Origin: Gemmatimonadota bacterium
GTDB lineage: Bacteria > Gemmatimonadota > Gemmatimonadetes > Longimicrobiales > RSA9
DNA: 36,839 nucleotides
Reading direction: 5' to 3'
NCBI GenBank assembly: GCA_017881445.1
Contig: JADGQX010000014.1
Coordinates: forward strand, 1-36,839
In this document: piece by piece, positions 8,928 to 16,983 of the stretch
How positions within the stretch are numbered: the first letter of the stretch is position 1
How the letters are laid out: each line of letters starts with the position of its first letter
Notes under the pieces: generated by a model
The model's database searches: none
What the model saw: the letters and a program-made list of their open reading frames with translations, nothing else
What the model was told of the DNA's origin: nothing
Program-made: the position numbers and the translations under genes

Positions 8928-9104
8928 ATGGCCCGCACCCGCATCTTCAAGAAGGACGGCACTCCGACGCCCTTCTTCTGGTCCGACAAGGACGGCAACG
9001 CCCTGTCGGCCAAGCGCGTATACAAGAAGACGGCAGACGGCGTGAAGCGTATGAGGGGCGTGCGTTTCGACGTGGAGAAGAAGGAGTTCAGGAAGGACGA
9101 CTGA
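8928..9104 (+). CDS. 58-residue basic conserved-looking small protein
   Basis: A short gene with no assignable function. It reads MARTRIFKKDGTPTPFFWSD, continues KDGNALSAKRVYKK, and ends EKKEFRKDD. GGAG stands seven bases before the ATG, and third codon positions are strongly G/C-biased (about 45 of 58). It is rich in Lys/Arg with alternating beta-prone segments, no Cys and no membrane segment. The TP-FFWSDKDG and VKRMRGVRFD segments look like a compact nucleic-acid- or ribosome-binding beta protein, but that is only an impression. No operon partner: hemolysin III is divergent and the TrmO relic is convergent. Confidence 0.65.
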   Translation: MARTRIFKKDGTPTPFFWSDKDGNALSAKRVYKKTADGVKRMRGVRFDVEKKEFRKDD

Positions 9105-9196
9105 GTCCGTTCCCGCTGCAGGTACCGGCGCGCCGGCCCATCGACCTCCGGTCGACGCGCCCGGCGCCGGGACCCGCGGTTCCCCGGATCGCCCCC

Positions 9197-9433
9197 CTAC
9201 TCCTCGAAGTATCCGCTCATCACCTCGGCACACCAGGCGGGCTGGCGCACATCGCCGGCCGGGCCGAACTCGCGCATCCAGGGTTTGATGTCCAGCACGG
9301 GCGTGCGGTCGGGATCCAGCTCGATGCGCGAGACGACAGTGCCCCAGCCTCGATCGGATGCGTCCGCGCGGCCGTTGCGCACGATGCCCACAGGGCGGCA
9401 GGGGATCCCGCCGCCGGAGGAGTCGCTGGTCAT
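9197..9433 (-). pseudogene. trmO: trmO (tRNA m6t6A37 methyltransferase) with centre deleted
   Basis: TrmO (YaeB/TsaA, UPF0066) N6-methylates t6A37 in tRNA using SAM and normally has a domain of about 130-160 residues. Here only 78 residues are read in one frame. The N-terminal part is RPVGIVRNGRADASDRGWG-TVVSRIELDP (family: PIGVVRNGR.D..DD.WG..VS.I.L). It jumps straight to TPVLDIKPWMREFGPAG and VRQPAWCAEVMSGYF, the family C-terminus. The middle, holding the GLEGFSH strand and the R.G...NRIG SAM/tRNA-binding core, is absent. The join is in frame, so a short product could be made, but it cannot carry the active site. An APH-like fragment follows upstream. Confidence 0.8.
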
Positions 9434-9484
9434 GTCGGTACCCCGCCTGGAGCCGCCGTTCGCGCGGGCGGAGGCCGCCCGCCG

Positions 9485-9682
9485 TCAGAAGAACTCGTCC
9501 AGTAGCAGATAGAAGGAAAGCTTCGCTTCGTCCAGGGAAGTGAGGCCGTATTCCCGGGCGAGCAGGGCGGGAAGACGCGAGCCGGTGTTGAGGTCGAAGC
9601 TGCGCAGCAGCAGCGCCAGGTCCTGGTAGCGGTCCGCGATGCCGGCCCGCCCCCAGTCCACCAGGCCGGTCACCTTCAGGGC
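9485..9682 (-). pseudogene. C-terminal fragment of APH(3')-like aminoglycoside phosphotransferase
   Basis: About 65 residues ending in TGA 9485-9487 match the end of APH(3')-type kinases: LKVTGLVDWGRAGIADRYQD, then LALLLRSFD and finally YLLLDEFF (family: G.IDWGR.G.ADRYQDIA..., ending ...YYILLDELF). VDWGR carries the metal-binding Asp of the DFG-equivalent; the catalytic HGD.. loop and the whole N-lobe are missing. Upstream of about 9682 the frame runs on as low-complexity Arg/Pro/Gly sequence without kinase features, and dtd occupies the other strand. It is therefore a relic, not a resistance gene. It lies 50 bases from the broken trmO. Confidence 0.7.
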
Positions 9683-9818
9683 GCTGCGCCGGGGCCCGCC
9701 GGGTCGGGTGCCGCGGCGCGTAGCCGGGCGCGCGCCGCCGCCGTCGGACGGGAGCTTGTGCGGCGGCAGGCGCAGCGCGTAGCCTTCGCGGCCGGACGCG
9801 AGAGGAGGGGGAGGGCCG

Positions 9819-10280
9819 ATGCGCGTGGTGCTGCAACGGGTGTCGCGGGCGCGCGTGACCGTGGACGGCCGCGTCACGGGTGAGATCGGACGGGGGTTCC
9901 TGCTGCTGGCGGGGTTCCGGGCCGACGACGGCGAGGAGACGCTGCGCTGGATGGCCGAGAAGATCGTGGGCCTGCGCCTCTTCGCGGACGCGTACGACAA
10001 GATGAACCTCGCGCTGGGCGATGTGGCCGGGGGGATGCTGGTGGTGAGCCAGTTCACCCTATACGGCGACACCCGCAAGGGCCGGCGCCCGAGCTTCATC
10101 GACGCGGCGCCGCCGCCGGTGTCCATTCCGCTGTACGAGCGCTTCGTGGCGCTGCTGCGGGAACGGGCGCCGGGGCCGGTGGAGACGGGCGAGTTCGGCG
10201 CCATGATGGACGTGGAGCTGGTGAACGACGGGCCGGTGACGCTGATCCTCGAGCGGCAGGGCTCGGACTCGGCGGGATAG
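9819..10280 (+). CDS. dtd: D-aminoacyl-tRNA deacylase
   Basis: Hydrolyses D-aminoacyl-tRNA (and Gly-tRNA-Ala) in the cytoplasm, recycling tRNA and preventing D-residue entry into proteins. 153 residues, the usual length, as a homodimer. The two family motifs are intact: SQFTLYGD with Thr80, and NDGPVT with the Gly138-Pro139 cis dipeptide that enforces chirality. The start MRVVLQRVSRARVTVDG is canonical, and a purine-rich AGGAGGGGGAGG precedes ATG 9819. First gene of the plus-strand run that continues with maf and mtnA. Confidence 0.96.
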   Translation: MRVVLQRVSRARVTVDGRVTGEIGRGFLLLAGFRADDGEETLRWMAEKIVGLRLFADAYDKMNLALGDVAGGMLVVSQFTLYGDTRKGRRPSFIDAAPPPVSIPLYERFVALLRERAPGPVETGEFGAMMDVELVNDGPVTLILERQGSDSAG

Positions 10281-10398
10281 CCGGCGGGCGAGGCAGGATG
10301 GGTTCCGCCGCGGTGGCGGGGGCGGTATTCTCCGGATGCGGCGGCGCGGCTTCCGCGATCCGAGTCGTAACCATAACCCTGAAGAGCAGTTGAGGACG

Positions 10399-11052
10399 AT
10401 GCCCTTTATACCCGTTCCCCCGATCGTGCTGGCGTCGCAGTCGCTGAGGCGGGCACAGCTCATGGAGCTGATCGGACTGAAGTTCGAGGTGGTGCCGGCG
10501 GACCTGGACGAGAGCTACCGGGAAGACGAGCGCCCGCCGGAGCACGTGCGGCGCCTGGCGGCGGAGAAGGCGGCCGCGGTGGCGGCCTCGCGTCCGGACG
10601 CGCTGGTCGTGGGCAGCGACACGGTGGTGGTGATCGAAGGCGAGGTGCTGGGCAAGCCGCGGGACGAGGTGCAGGCGCTGGAGATGCTCATGCGGTTGCA
10701 GGGGCGGGAGCACGAGGTTCACACGGGGATCGCCGTGGCCGCGCCGGCAACGACGGGGGAGCGCGAGCGCGAGCGCGAGCGGGGGTTGCCGGGCGACCTG
10801 GTGGTCTCAGGCGTGGAATCCGTCCGGGTCCGGTTCCGGGAACTCGACCAGGGCACGGCGCGGGAGTACGTCGAGACGGGCGAGCCCATGGACAAGGCGG
10901 GCGCGTACGGGATCCAGGGCTTCGGCGCGACCCTCGTGGAGTCGATCGAGGGCGACTACTTCGCCGTGATGGGGCTGCCGATCGGCCTGATGGTCCGCCT
11001 CTTCGGCGACCTGGGCTGGCGCTACAACTTCAAGGGGCTGGAGCCGCTGTGA
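10399..11052 (+). CDS. maf: Maf/YhdE-family nucleoside triphosphate pyrophosphatase
   Basis: Hydrolyses non-canonical or pyrimidine nucleoside triphosphates (house-cleaning). 217 residues from ATG 10399; an in-frame ATG at 10336 would add an Arg-rich stretch foreign to the family. Seen: PPIVLASQSLRRAQLM (usual S.SPRR, with Leu replacing Pro), catalytic Asp74 in GSDTVVVIEGEVLGKP, and DKAGAYGIQGFGATLVESIEGDY, the QG.G signature of the YhdE (dTTP/UTP) branch. A hexamer tract at 10759-10782 inserts an ERERERER run in the loop before the VESVRVRFREL strand. The stop overlaps the GTG start of mtnA (GTGA), so they are coupled. Confidence 0.92.
   Translation: MPFIPVPPIVLASQSLRRAQLMELIGLKFEVVPADLDESYREDERPPEHVRRLAAEKAAAVAASRPDALVVGSDTVVVIEGEVLGKPRDEVQALEMLMRLQGREHEVHTGIAVAAPATTGERERERERGLPGDLVVSGVESVRVRFRELDQGTAREYVETGEPMDKAGAYGIQGFGATLVESIEGDYFAVMGLPIGLMVRLFGDLGWRYNFKGLEPL
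10759..10782. repeat. Hexanucleotide tract inside maf
   Basis: Four copies of GAGCGC, the last ending in G, in frame within maf and encoding alternating Glu-Arg. A surface-loop expansion is likely because the flanking family motifs are intact. Confidence 0.8.
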
Positions 11053-12149
11053 GCGGGCACGAGCACGAGGCGGAGACGGTGCTCTGGACGCCGGAGCACC
11101 CGGAGGCGGTGCGCTGGGCGCCGGATGGCAGCGGGGTGGACCTGCTGGACCAGACGCAGCTTCCGGAGCTGACGATCTGGCGACGGTGCCGCTCCGCGGA
11201 CGAGGTGGCCGACGCGATCCGGCGGCTGCAGGTGCGGGGCGCGCCCGCCATCGGCATTGCCGCGGCGTATGCCCTCGCCCTGGAGGTGGCCCAGGCGACG
11301 TCGCTGCCTCCGGCGGCGCTGCTGCAGGCGCTGCGGGCGGCGGCGGGCGTCCTGCGGCAGGCCCGGCCCACGGCCGTGAACCTGGCGTGGGCCGTGGACC
11401 GCGTGGCGGCCGTGGCGGAGACCGCCCTGGCGCAGGGGACCGAGGCGGCGGCGTGGCGCGCGTGGGACGAGGCGGACCGGATCCACGAGGAGGACCGGGC
11501 CATGTGCCGTCGCATCGGCGAGCACGCCCTCACGCTCTTCCCCGAGCCGGAGGACCGGCCGCTGCGCATCATGACCATCTGCAACGCGGGCGCCCTGGCG
11601 ACCGGAGGGATGGGCACGGCGCTGGCGCCGGTCTACCTGGCGCACGGGGCGGGGCGTGCGCTGCGCGTCTGGGCGCTCGAGACCCGGCCGCTGCTGCAGG
11701 GGAGCCGGCTGACGGCATGGGAGTTGTCCCGGGCGGGCGTGCCGGTCACCGTCATCGCGGACTCCGTGGCGGCCGACGTCATGGCGCGAGGCGAGGTGGA
11801 CCTGGTGATCACGGGAGCGGACCGCATCGCCGCCAACGGCGACGCGGCCAACAAGGTAGGCAGCTACGCGCTGGCCGTGCTGGCGCGGTACCACGGCATT
11901 CCCTTCTACGTCGCCGCGCCCTCCAGCACGGTGGACATGGCGACGCCCGACGGCGCCTCCATCCCCATCGAGGAGCGCGGCGCCGACGAGGTGCGACGCG
12001 GCTTCGGCCGGCTCACGTCGCCGGAGGAGGTGCCGGTCTGGGCGCCCGCCTTCGACGTCGTGCCGGGAAGGCTGATCTCCGCCATCGTGACGGATCGCGG
12101 CGTGATCCGGCCGCCGCTGGGGCGCGGAATCGCCGAGGTCTACGGATGA
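11049..12149 (+). CDS. mtnA: S-methyl-5-thioribose-1-phosphate isomerase
   Basis: Isomerises MTR-1-P to MTRu-1-P in methionine salvage. 366 residues from GTG 11049, which overlaps the maf stop. Family motifs in order: RGAPAIGIAAAYALALE near 60-76; TICNAGALATGGMGTAL with catalytic Cys178; ETRPLLQGSRLTAWEL; and VITGADRIAANGDAANKVGS with catalytic Asp258, followed by IPFYVAAPSSTVD. These separate it from the related eIF2B alpha subunits. The usual next gene of the pathway (mtnB or mtnK) is not adjacent, so the rest of the salvage route must lie elsewhere or use a promiscuous kinase/phosphorylase. Confidence 0.95.
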   Translation: MSGHEHEAETVLWTPEHPEAVRWAPDGSGVDLLDQTQLPELTIWRRCRSADEVADAIRRLQVRGAPAIGIAAAYALALEVAQATSLPPAALLQALRAAAGVLRQARPTAVNLAWAVDRVAAVAETALAQGTEAAAWRAWDEADRIHEEDRAMCRRIGEHALTLFPEPEDRPLRIMTICNAGALATGGMGTALAPVYLAHGAGRALRVWALETRPLLQGSRLTAWELSRAGVPVTVIADSVAADVMARGEVDLVITGADRIAANGDAANKVGSYALAVLARYHGIPFYVAAPSSTVDMATPDGASIPIEERGADEVRRGFGRLTSPEEVPVWAPAFDVVPGRLISAIVTDRGVIRPPLGRGIAEVYG

Positions 12150-12204
12150 CCCACTGCCGAGCACGAGCACGGCGGGCGGCGGACGGCGGACGGAGGACGG
12201 CCTC

Positions 12205-13752
12205 ATGAGGGCGGTGCTGGCCATCGACCAGGGGACGACGGGAACGACCTGCCTGGTCATCGACGAGCGGGGCCAGGTGCGAGGGCGGGCCTACGCCGAG
12301 CTGCCGCAACACTACCCGGCGCCGGGTCTGGTGGAGCACGAGCCGGAGGAGATCTGGGCCTCGGTGCTGGGGGCGGGGCGCACGGCGCTGGCGGCGGCGG
12401 AGCGGGAGGCGGGTGGTGCCGGTGCCGGCGGGCTCGACGTCGCCTGCATCGGCATCACGAACCAGCGGGAGACCACGATCCTGTGGGACCGGGCGACGGG
12501 GGCGCCGCTGGGGCGGGCCATCGTGTGGCAGGACCGTCGCACGGCGGATCGTTGCCGGGAGCTGCGGGGACAGGGGCTGGAGAGCTTCATCCGCAACCGT
12601 ACGGGGCTGGTGCTGGACCCCTACTTCTCCGGCACGAAGGTGGAGTGGCTGCTGGACCACCTGCCCGGGGCGCGGGAGCGCGCCGCCCGGGGCGAGCTGG
12701 CCGTCGGCACCGTGGACAGCTGGCTGATCTGGCGGCTGACGGGCGGGGCCGTGCATGCCACGGATCCGACCAACGCCTCCCGCACGCTCCTCTACGACAT
12801 CGACCTCCTCGACTGGTCCGACCCGCTGCTGCGGACGTTCAACGTGCCCCGGGCTCTGCTGCCGGACGTGCGGCCCAGCAGCGGCGCCTTCGGTGTGGCC
12901 GATGCGTCGCTCTTCGGCAAGGCGCTACCGATCACGGGCGTGGCCGGCGACCAGCAGGCGGCGCTGTACGGGCAGGGGTGCTGGCGCGCGGGGCACGCCA
13001 AGAACACCTACGGCACCGGCGCGTTCCTGCTCATGCACACGGGAGCGGACCGGGTGGCGTCGGGCGCCGGGCTGCTGACGACGGTGGCGTGCGGGCCGCG
13101 GGGCGAGCCCGCCTACGCCCTCGAGGGCTCCATCTTCATCGCCGGCGCCGCCATCCAGTGGTTGCGCGACGGGTTGCGCATCCTGGACTCCGCGCCCGAG
13201 AGCGCGACGCTGGCGGCGTCGATCCGCTCCAACGACGGCGTCTACTTCGTGCCGGCGTTCGTCGGCCTGGGAGCGCCGCACTGGGACGCGGAGGCGCGCG
13301 GCACCATCGTCGGGCTGACCCGCGGATCCACCCGCGCCCACATCGTGCGCGCGGCGCTCGAGTCCATGGCCTACGGCACGCGCGACGTGCTCGAGGCCAT
13401 GGTCGCCGACTCCGACGTTCACCTGGCCGACCTGGCCGTGGACGGCGGGGCGGCGCAGAACGATTGGCTCATGCAGTTCCAGGCCGACATCCTGGACGTG
13501 ACCATCCGCCGGCCACGCATGGTCGAGAGCACGGCGCTGGGCGCGGCGGGACTGGCCGGGCTGGCGGCGGGCATCTGGAGCGAGCCGGGCGAGTTCGTGG
13601 CGGCGCGGCCGGAGCCCACCGTCTTCTCCCCCCGCATGCGCGCCGCCGAGCGCGCCACGCTGGTGCGCGGGTGGACGCGGGCGGTGAAGGCGGCGCTGGC
13701 GTGGGCGGGGGAGCAGGAGCAGGAGCAGGAGAACGAGCAGGAGAACGGCTAA
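12205..13752 (+). CDS. glpK: Glycerol kinase
   Basis: Phosphorylates glycerol to sn-glycerol 3-phosphate with ATP; FGGY family, 515 residues. Phosphate-binding DQGTTGTTCLVID is at 8-20. GITNQRETTILWDRATG and VWQDRRTADRC cover the glycerol-binding Arg/Glu region. ATDPTNASRTLLYDI follows, then GVAGDQQAALYGQG and KNTYGTGAFLLMHTG. The C-terminal lobe carries VDGGAAQNDWLMQFQADIL, the FGGY_2 signature. GGAGG stands before ATG 12205. No glpF or glpD is adjacent. The last 13 residues (EQEQEQENEQENG) come from a hexamer tract and extend past the normal family end. Confidence 0.96.
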   Translation: MRAVLAIDQGTTGTTCLVIDERGQVRGRAYAELPQHYPAPGLVEHEPEEIWASVLGAGRTALAAAEREAGGAGAGGLDVACIGITNQRETTILWDRATGAPLGRAIVWQDRRTADRCRELRGQGLESFIRNRTGLVLDPYFSGTKVEWLLDHLPGARERAARGELAVGTVDSWLIWRLTGGAVHATDPTNASRTLLYDIDLLDWSDPLLRTFNVPRALLPDVRPSSGAFGVADASLFGKALPITGVAGDQQAALYGQGCWRAGHAKNTYGTGAFLLMHTGADRVASGAGLLTTVACGPRGEPAYALEGSIFIAGAAIQWLRDGLRILDSAPESATLAASIRSNDGVYFVPAFVGLGAPHWDAEARGTIVGLTRGSTRAHIVRAALESMAYGTRDVLEAMVADSDVHLADLAVDGGAAQNDWLMQFQADILDVTIRRPRMVESTALGAAGLAGLAAGIWSEPGEFVAARPEPTVFSPRMRAAERATLVRGWTRAVKAALAWAGEQEQEQENEQENG

Positions 13753-13784
13753 CGGACTCGTGAGTGTGAGCGTGAGCGTGAGCG
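13711..13784. repeat. Two hexanucleotide tracts at the glpK 3' end
   Basis: 13711-13746 consists of six units (GAGCAG x3, GAGAAC, GAGCAG, GAGAAC) in frame at the end of glpK. After the stop, 13761-13784 holds four units of TGAGTG/TGAGCG. The two tracts have different hexamers only 14 bases apart, one coding and one not. Confidence 0.8.
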
Positions 13785-13793
13785 GAACGGCCC

Positions 13794-14270
13794 ATGACTG
13801 ATCGGGCGCCGAGAGTCGCGGTGTGCGGGGCGGGGGTGGCGGATCCTCTCCTGGAGGCGGTGGCGGAGGAGGTGGGGCGCGGCATCGCGCGGGGCGGGGG
13901 AGTGCTCATCTGCGGGGGACTGGGCGGGGTCATGGCGGCGGCGGCGCGGGGCGCCGCCGCCGCGGGTGGCCTGACCATCGGCCTGCTGCCGGGGGCGGAC
14001 CCCGCCGCCGCCGATCCCGCCATCGCCGTGCCGCTCGCCACCGGGCTGGGCGAGGCGCGAAACGTGCTCGTGGCCCGGACGGCCGGGGCGGTTGTCGCCA
14101 TCGGCGGCGAATGGGGCACTCTCTCTGAGGTGGCGTTCGCGATGAAAGTCGGGATCCCCGTCGTACTGCTCCGCCCCGCCGCCCTCACGGCCGCGCTGCC
14201 CATTCCCACCGCCGCCACCCCCGCCGAGGCTGTGAGCTGGGCGCTGGAGCGCGCGCGGAGGCGCGCATGA
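13794..14270 (+). CDS. LOG-like Rossmann protein, TIGR00725 family
   Basis: 158 residues of the LOG/'lysine decarboxylase-like' Rossmann superfamily. The nucleotide-binding start is RVAVCGAGVADPLLEAVAEE; GGGVLICGGLGGVMAAAARG corresponds to the GGG.GGLM.A turn. IGGEWGTLSEVAFAMKVGIPVVLL carries the PGG.GT..E-equivalent motif in the form typical of TIGR00725. LOG enzymes are nucleoside-5'-monophosphate phosphoribohydrolases; this branch has the fold, but its activity is not established. The next gene's ATG overlaps its stop (ATGA), so the two are coupled. Confidence 0.85.
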   Translation: MTDRAPRVAVCGAGVADPLLEAVAEEVGRGIARGGGVLICGGLGGVMAAAARGAAAAGGLTIGLLPGADPAAADPAIAVPLATGLGEARNVLVARTAGAVVAIGGEWGTLSEVAFAMKVGIPVVLLRPAALTAALPIPTAATPAEAVSWALERARRRA

Positions 14271-14695
14271 TGGCCGCGCTGCTGGGCGCGCTCTGGCTCG
14301 CGGGCGTGCAGGCCCCCGCGCAGGCCCCTGCGCCCGCCGCTGCCCCCGCCGCTGCCCCCGCGCGCATGGCCCCGCGGGTCGCGTTCGCCGCCGACACCCC
14401 CGTGAGCGCCCGGCCGCGGCGGCGCGACGAGGGCCCCGACCGCTGGTTCGCCGAGGACAAGGTCAAGCACTTCCTGATGTCCTACGCCGTGACCACGGTC
14501 GGCTATGCCTTCGCGCGCAGCGCGGGGCTGCGCCACGGCGAGGCTCTGGCGGCGGGCACGGGCGCCGGCATGGTGGCGGGCGTCTGGAAGGAGGCGCGCG
14601 ACCGCCGCTCGGGCGGCGATGTCAGCGCCCGCGACCTGGCCTGGGACGTCCTGGGCGTCGTCGCCGGCTCGCAGGTCGCCGCCCGCACCCGCTAG
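14267..14695 (+). CDS. YfiM/DUF2279-like exported protein
   Basis: 142 residues with a hydrophobic start (MMAALLGALWLAGVQ) and an Ala/Pro linker made partly of a repeat (about 16-33). The domain DRWFAEDKVKHFLMSYAVTT, GYAFARSAG, AGTGAGMVAGVWKEARDRR and SARDLAWDVLGVVAG matches the DUF2279/YfiM pattern: the D-K-x-x-H helix, the GxxKExxD turn, and a D-x-x-x-D-x-x-G helix near the end. These are envelope proteins of unknown role. There is no lipobox Cys, so it is probably anchored or periplasmic. Coupled to the LOG-like gene. Confidence 0.7.
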   Translation: MMAALLGALWLAGVQAPAQAPAPAAAPAAAPARMAPRVAFAADTPVSARPRRRDEGPDRWFAEDKVKHFLMSYAVTTVGYAFARSAGLRHGEALAAGTGAGMVAGVWKEARDRRSGGDVSARDLAWDVLGVVAGSQVAARTR

Positions 14696-14727
14696 CCGCG
14701 CTCCCTCTCCAGCGGCTCCCCAGCCCT

Positions 14728-14757
14728 TTCGCCCTGGCCTTCGCCCTCGCCGTCGCC
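14728..14757. repeat. Hexanucleotide tract in the spacer before the zinc-ribbon gene
   Basis: Five units (TTCGCC, CTGGCC, TTCGCC, CTCGCC, GTCGCC). Read on the other strand the units are GGCGAA/GGCGAG, the same as the tract at the end of gmhA (30111-30158), so the two loci carry opposite orientations of one repeat type. Confidence 0.75.
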
Positions 14758-14783
14758 CTGCTTTTCAGGCTAGATTCGCCCGC

Positions 14784-15143
14784 ATGCAATACGTCATCGT
14801 CGTGCTCATCGCCGCCCTCGCGGTGGCGCTGGTGATGCTCCCGCTGCTGCGCCGCCAGAGGGGCGCGGCCGCGGGCGACATGGATGCCACGCCGCTGCCG
14901 CCGCCGGTTGCGCGTGCGCCTCAGCCCGTCGTGGCGGGTGCGCCGGGGGAGACGGACGCCGAGGAGATGCCCATCGTCGCCCCGACGCTGCCGCCCAGGC
15001 GGCCGGGAACGGAGCTGTCGGCGACGGAGGAGGACGTGCTGCGCTACCGGGAGGCGCTGCGCGCGCACACCATCTGCCAGTTCTGCAGCGCGGCGAGTCC
15101 TCCGGGAAGCAAGTACTGCAAGGAGTGCGGGAAAAAGATCTGA
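14784..15143 (+). CDS. Membrane-anchored zinc-ribbon protein
   Basis: 119 residues, no named family. One N-terminal membrane segment (MQYVIVVLIAALAVALVMLP) is followed by RRQR, so the rest is cytoplasmic by the positive-inside rule. A Pro-rich linker follows, then a short Glu/Arg helix (ATEEDVLRYREALRAH). The C-terminal zinc ribbon has four Cys as CQFC and CKEC, 11 residues apart. The start is the first Met of this reading frame that gives a membrane segment; only weak purines precede it. Such zinc ribbons often bind partner proteins. It directly precedes the DUF2339 gene. Confidence 0.75.
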   Translation: MQYVIVVLIAALAVALVMLPLLRRQRGAAAGDMDATPLPPPVARAPQPVVAGAPGETDAEEMPIVAPTLPPRRPGTELSATEEDVLRYREALRAHTICQFCSAASPPGSKYCKECGKKI

Positions 15144-15219
15144 CGCACGGCAGGCTTGCCCCGGGCGCGACGCGCTTTACCGTGGATCGGCTGCCCCCAC
15201 TCGCTTCCCTCGGAGCCCG

Positions 15220-16983
15220 ATGCCGGAACAGCCCTCGACCGAAGAGCGCCTCGAGCACCTGGAGCGCGCCCTGAGCCAGATCCAGCGCGCCCTGGGCATC
15301 GCACCCGAGGCAGCCGCAATGCCGGCGGGGCCGGCCGCGGCTCCGCCGCCGGTCGCGACCGGGGCGCCTGCCCCGCCGGTTCGCCCGACCGCGCCGCCTG
15401 CCCCGCCGATCCGCCCGACCGCGCCGGTGCGTCCGGCCCGCCCCGCGCGCGACTGGTGGGCGATGGGACAGCTCTGGATCGGTCGCGCCGGGCTCGCGCT
15501 GCTCGCGCTCGGACTCGCTTTCCTCTTCCGCTACGCCGTCGAGCGCGGCTGGCTCACGCCGGAGCTGCGCGTCGGCTTCGGCCTGGTCGTGGGAGCGACC
15601 CTGGTGATTCTGGGCACGCGCCTGCAGGCGACGCCGGCCCGGCGCGGCTACGGGCTGCTCCTGATCGGCGGCGGCATCGGCATCGTCTACCTGAGCGCAT
15701 ACGCTGCCTTCGCTTTCTACCGGATGGTCGGGCCGGAGGTCGCGCTGGCGACGCTGGCCGGGGTCACGCTGCTCGCCACCGCGCTCGCCGCCGGCCGGCA
15801 GGAGCCGCTGCTGGCGGAGGTGGGCGCGCTGGGCGCGTTCGCCGCGCCTCTACTGGTGCGGACGGCGTCGCCAAATCTCGTCCTGTTCTCGGGTTACGTC
15901 GTTCTGGTCACGGCCTGGACCGGCGGCATCGCCATCCGCCGGGGCTGGCGGCTGCTGGCCTGGACCGCGCTCGCCGGGGCGGTCGTGCTGCTGATCCTCG
16001 GCGCCCAGCCCCCCGAGGCGCGCGGGGCCTACCCGTGGCTCAATGCCGCCGCGATGCTGACCTGGCTGGGCCTGGGCGCCGCCGCGCTCTGGCGGGAGAC
16101 GCGCGTGCTGGCGGCGCCCGAAGTGTGGCCCCGGCGCCCCACGCCCGCCTGGGCCCGCGGCTTCGACGCCCAGCGCGCAGACAGCTACAGCGCCGCCGGC
16201 CTGGTCCTGGTGGGCGCGCTCCTGTTCCCGCTCTACGCCACGGGCGCCGCGCACTGGGACATGCGCACGACCGGGGCGGCATTCTACCTGGGAGAGGCGG
16301 CCGCGCTCGGCGGCGCGGCGTGGCTCTGGCGCCGCAGCGCCCGCGATCTCGCGCTGCAGGTGGGGCTGCTCGCGGTGGTCCCGCTCCTGCTCGGCACGGT
16401 CGCCCTGCAGCTCCACGAGTACCGCGGCGTGCTGGCACTGGAGGCCCTGGCCCTGGCCTACCTCGGTACGTGGCTGGACGACGTCCGCTACCGCCGCGCA
16501 GGCGATGCCGTCTTCGGCGTTGTCGCCTTGGCCTACCTGTTCTTCGCCACGAACTCCGCCGGGGCCGCGCCGCCGCCGGAGACGAGCGCGGCCGACCTCG
16601 TCGCCATCGCCGCCGCCTACGTGGCGCGCACCCGCGCCGACTCTCCGACGGCGGCGCGCGCCTACGGTGCGGGTGCGCTGGCGGGGCTGCTGGCCTGGCT
16701 GCTCATCACGCTCTCGCCGCTGCCCGGCGGCGCCTACTGGACGACGCTGTCCTGGGGCGCGCTCGGGACCGGGCTGCTGCTGGCCGGATTCCGCCGCGCC
16801 TCGCCCGACGTGCGCTCGGCGGCGCTGGCGACGCTGGCGCTGGTCGCCCTCAAGCTCCTGTTCGTGGATACCGCCCGGCTAGCGGCCGGCGGCCGGATCA
16901 TCGTCTTCCTGGGCTTCGGCGCGCTCTTCCTGGTGCTGGCCGGGATCTACCGCAGGAGCGGGCGACCGGGAGGGACGTCCTGA
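15220..16983 (+). CDS. DUF2339 polytopic membrane protein
   Basis: 587 residues of the large DUF2339 family, function unknown. A short coiled-coil (RLEHLERALSQIQRALGI, residues 10-27) and a Pro/Ala linker with repeated RPTAPPAPPI units (about 45-72) come before DWWAMGQLWIGRAGLALLA. That sequence is the family signature, in which the first membrane segment follows a D-W-E/W motif. About 16-18 further hydrophobic segments follow, ending GFGALFLVLAGIYRRSG. GGAG precedes ATG 15220 at short spacing. Its last 37 bases overlap the antisense FMN-reductase relic. Confidence 0.85.
   Translation: MPEQPSTEERLEHLERALSQIQRALGIAPEAAAMPAGPAAAPPPVATGAPAPPVRPTAPPAPPIRPTAPVRPARPARDWWAMGQLWIGRAGLALLALGLAFLFRYAVERGWLTPELRVGFGLVVGATLVILGTRLQATPARRGYGLLLIGGGIGIVYLSAYAAFAFYRMVGPEVALATLAGVTLLATALAAGRQEPLLAEVGALGAFAAPLLVRTASPNLVLFSGYVVLVTAWTGGIAIRRGWRLLAWTALAGAVVLLILGAQPPEARGAYPWLNAAAMLTWLGLGAAALWRETRVLAAPEVWPRRPTPAWARGFDAQRADSYSAAGLVLVGALLFPLYATGAAHWDMRTTGAAFYLGEAAALGGAAWLWRRSARDLALQVGLLAVVPLLLGTVALQLHEYRGVLALEALALAYLGTWLDDVRYRRAGDAVFGVVALAYLFFATNSAGAAPPPETSAADLVAIAAAYVARTRADSPTAARAYGAGALAGLLAWLLITLSPLPGGAYWTTLSWGALGTGLLLAGFRRASPDVRSAALATLALVALKLLFVDTARLAAGGRIIVFLGFGALFLVLAGIYRRSGRPGGTS

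Noticed and set aside
9485-9682. Active aminoglycoside resistance gene
   Set aside because: Only the C-terminal ~65 residues remain; the ATP-binding lobe and catalytic loop are missing.
9683-9815. N-terminal half of the APH-like kinase in the same frame
   Set aside because: The stretch is low-complexity Arg/Gly/Pro sequence without an N-lobe motif; a faint LRLPPHKLPSD resemblance is too weak to use.
13711-13784. CRISPR-like short repeats
   Set aside because: Units are 6 bases in direct tandem, partly coding, with no spacers and no cas genes anywhere in the window.
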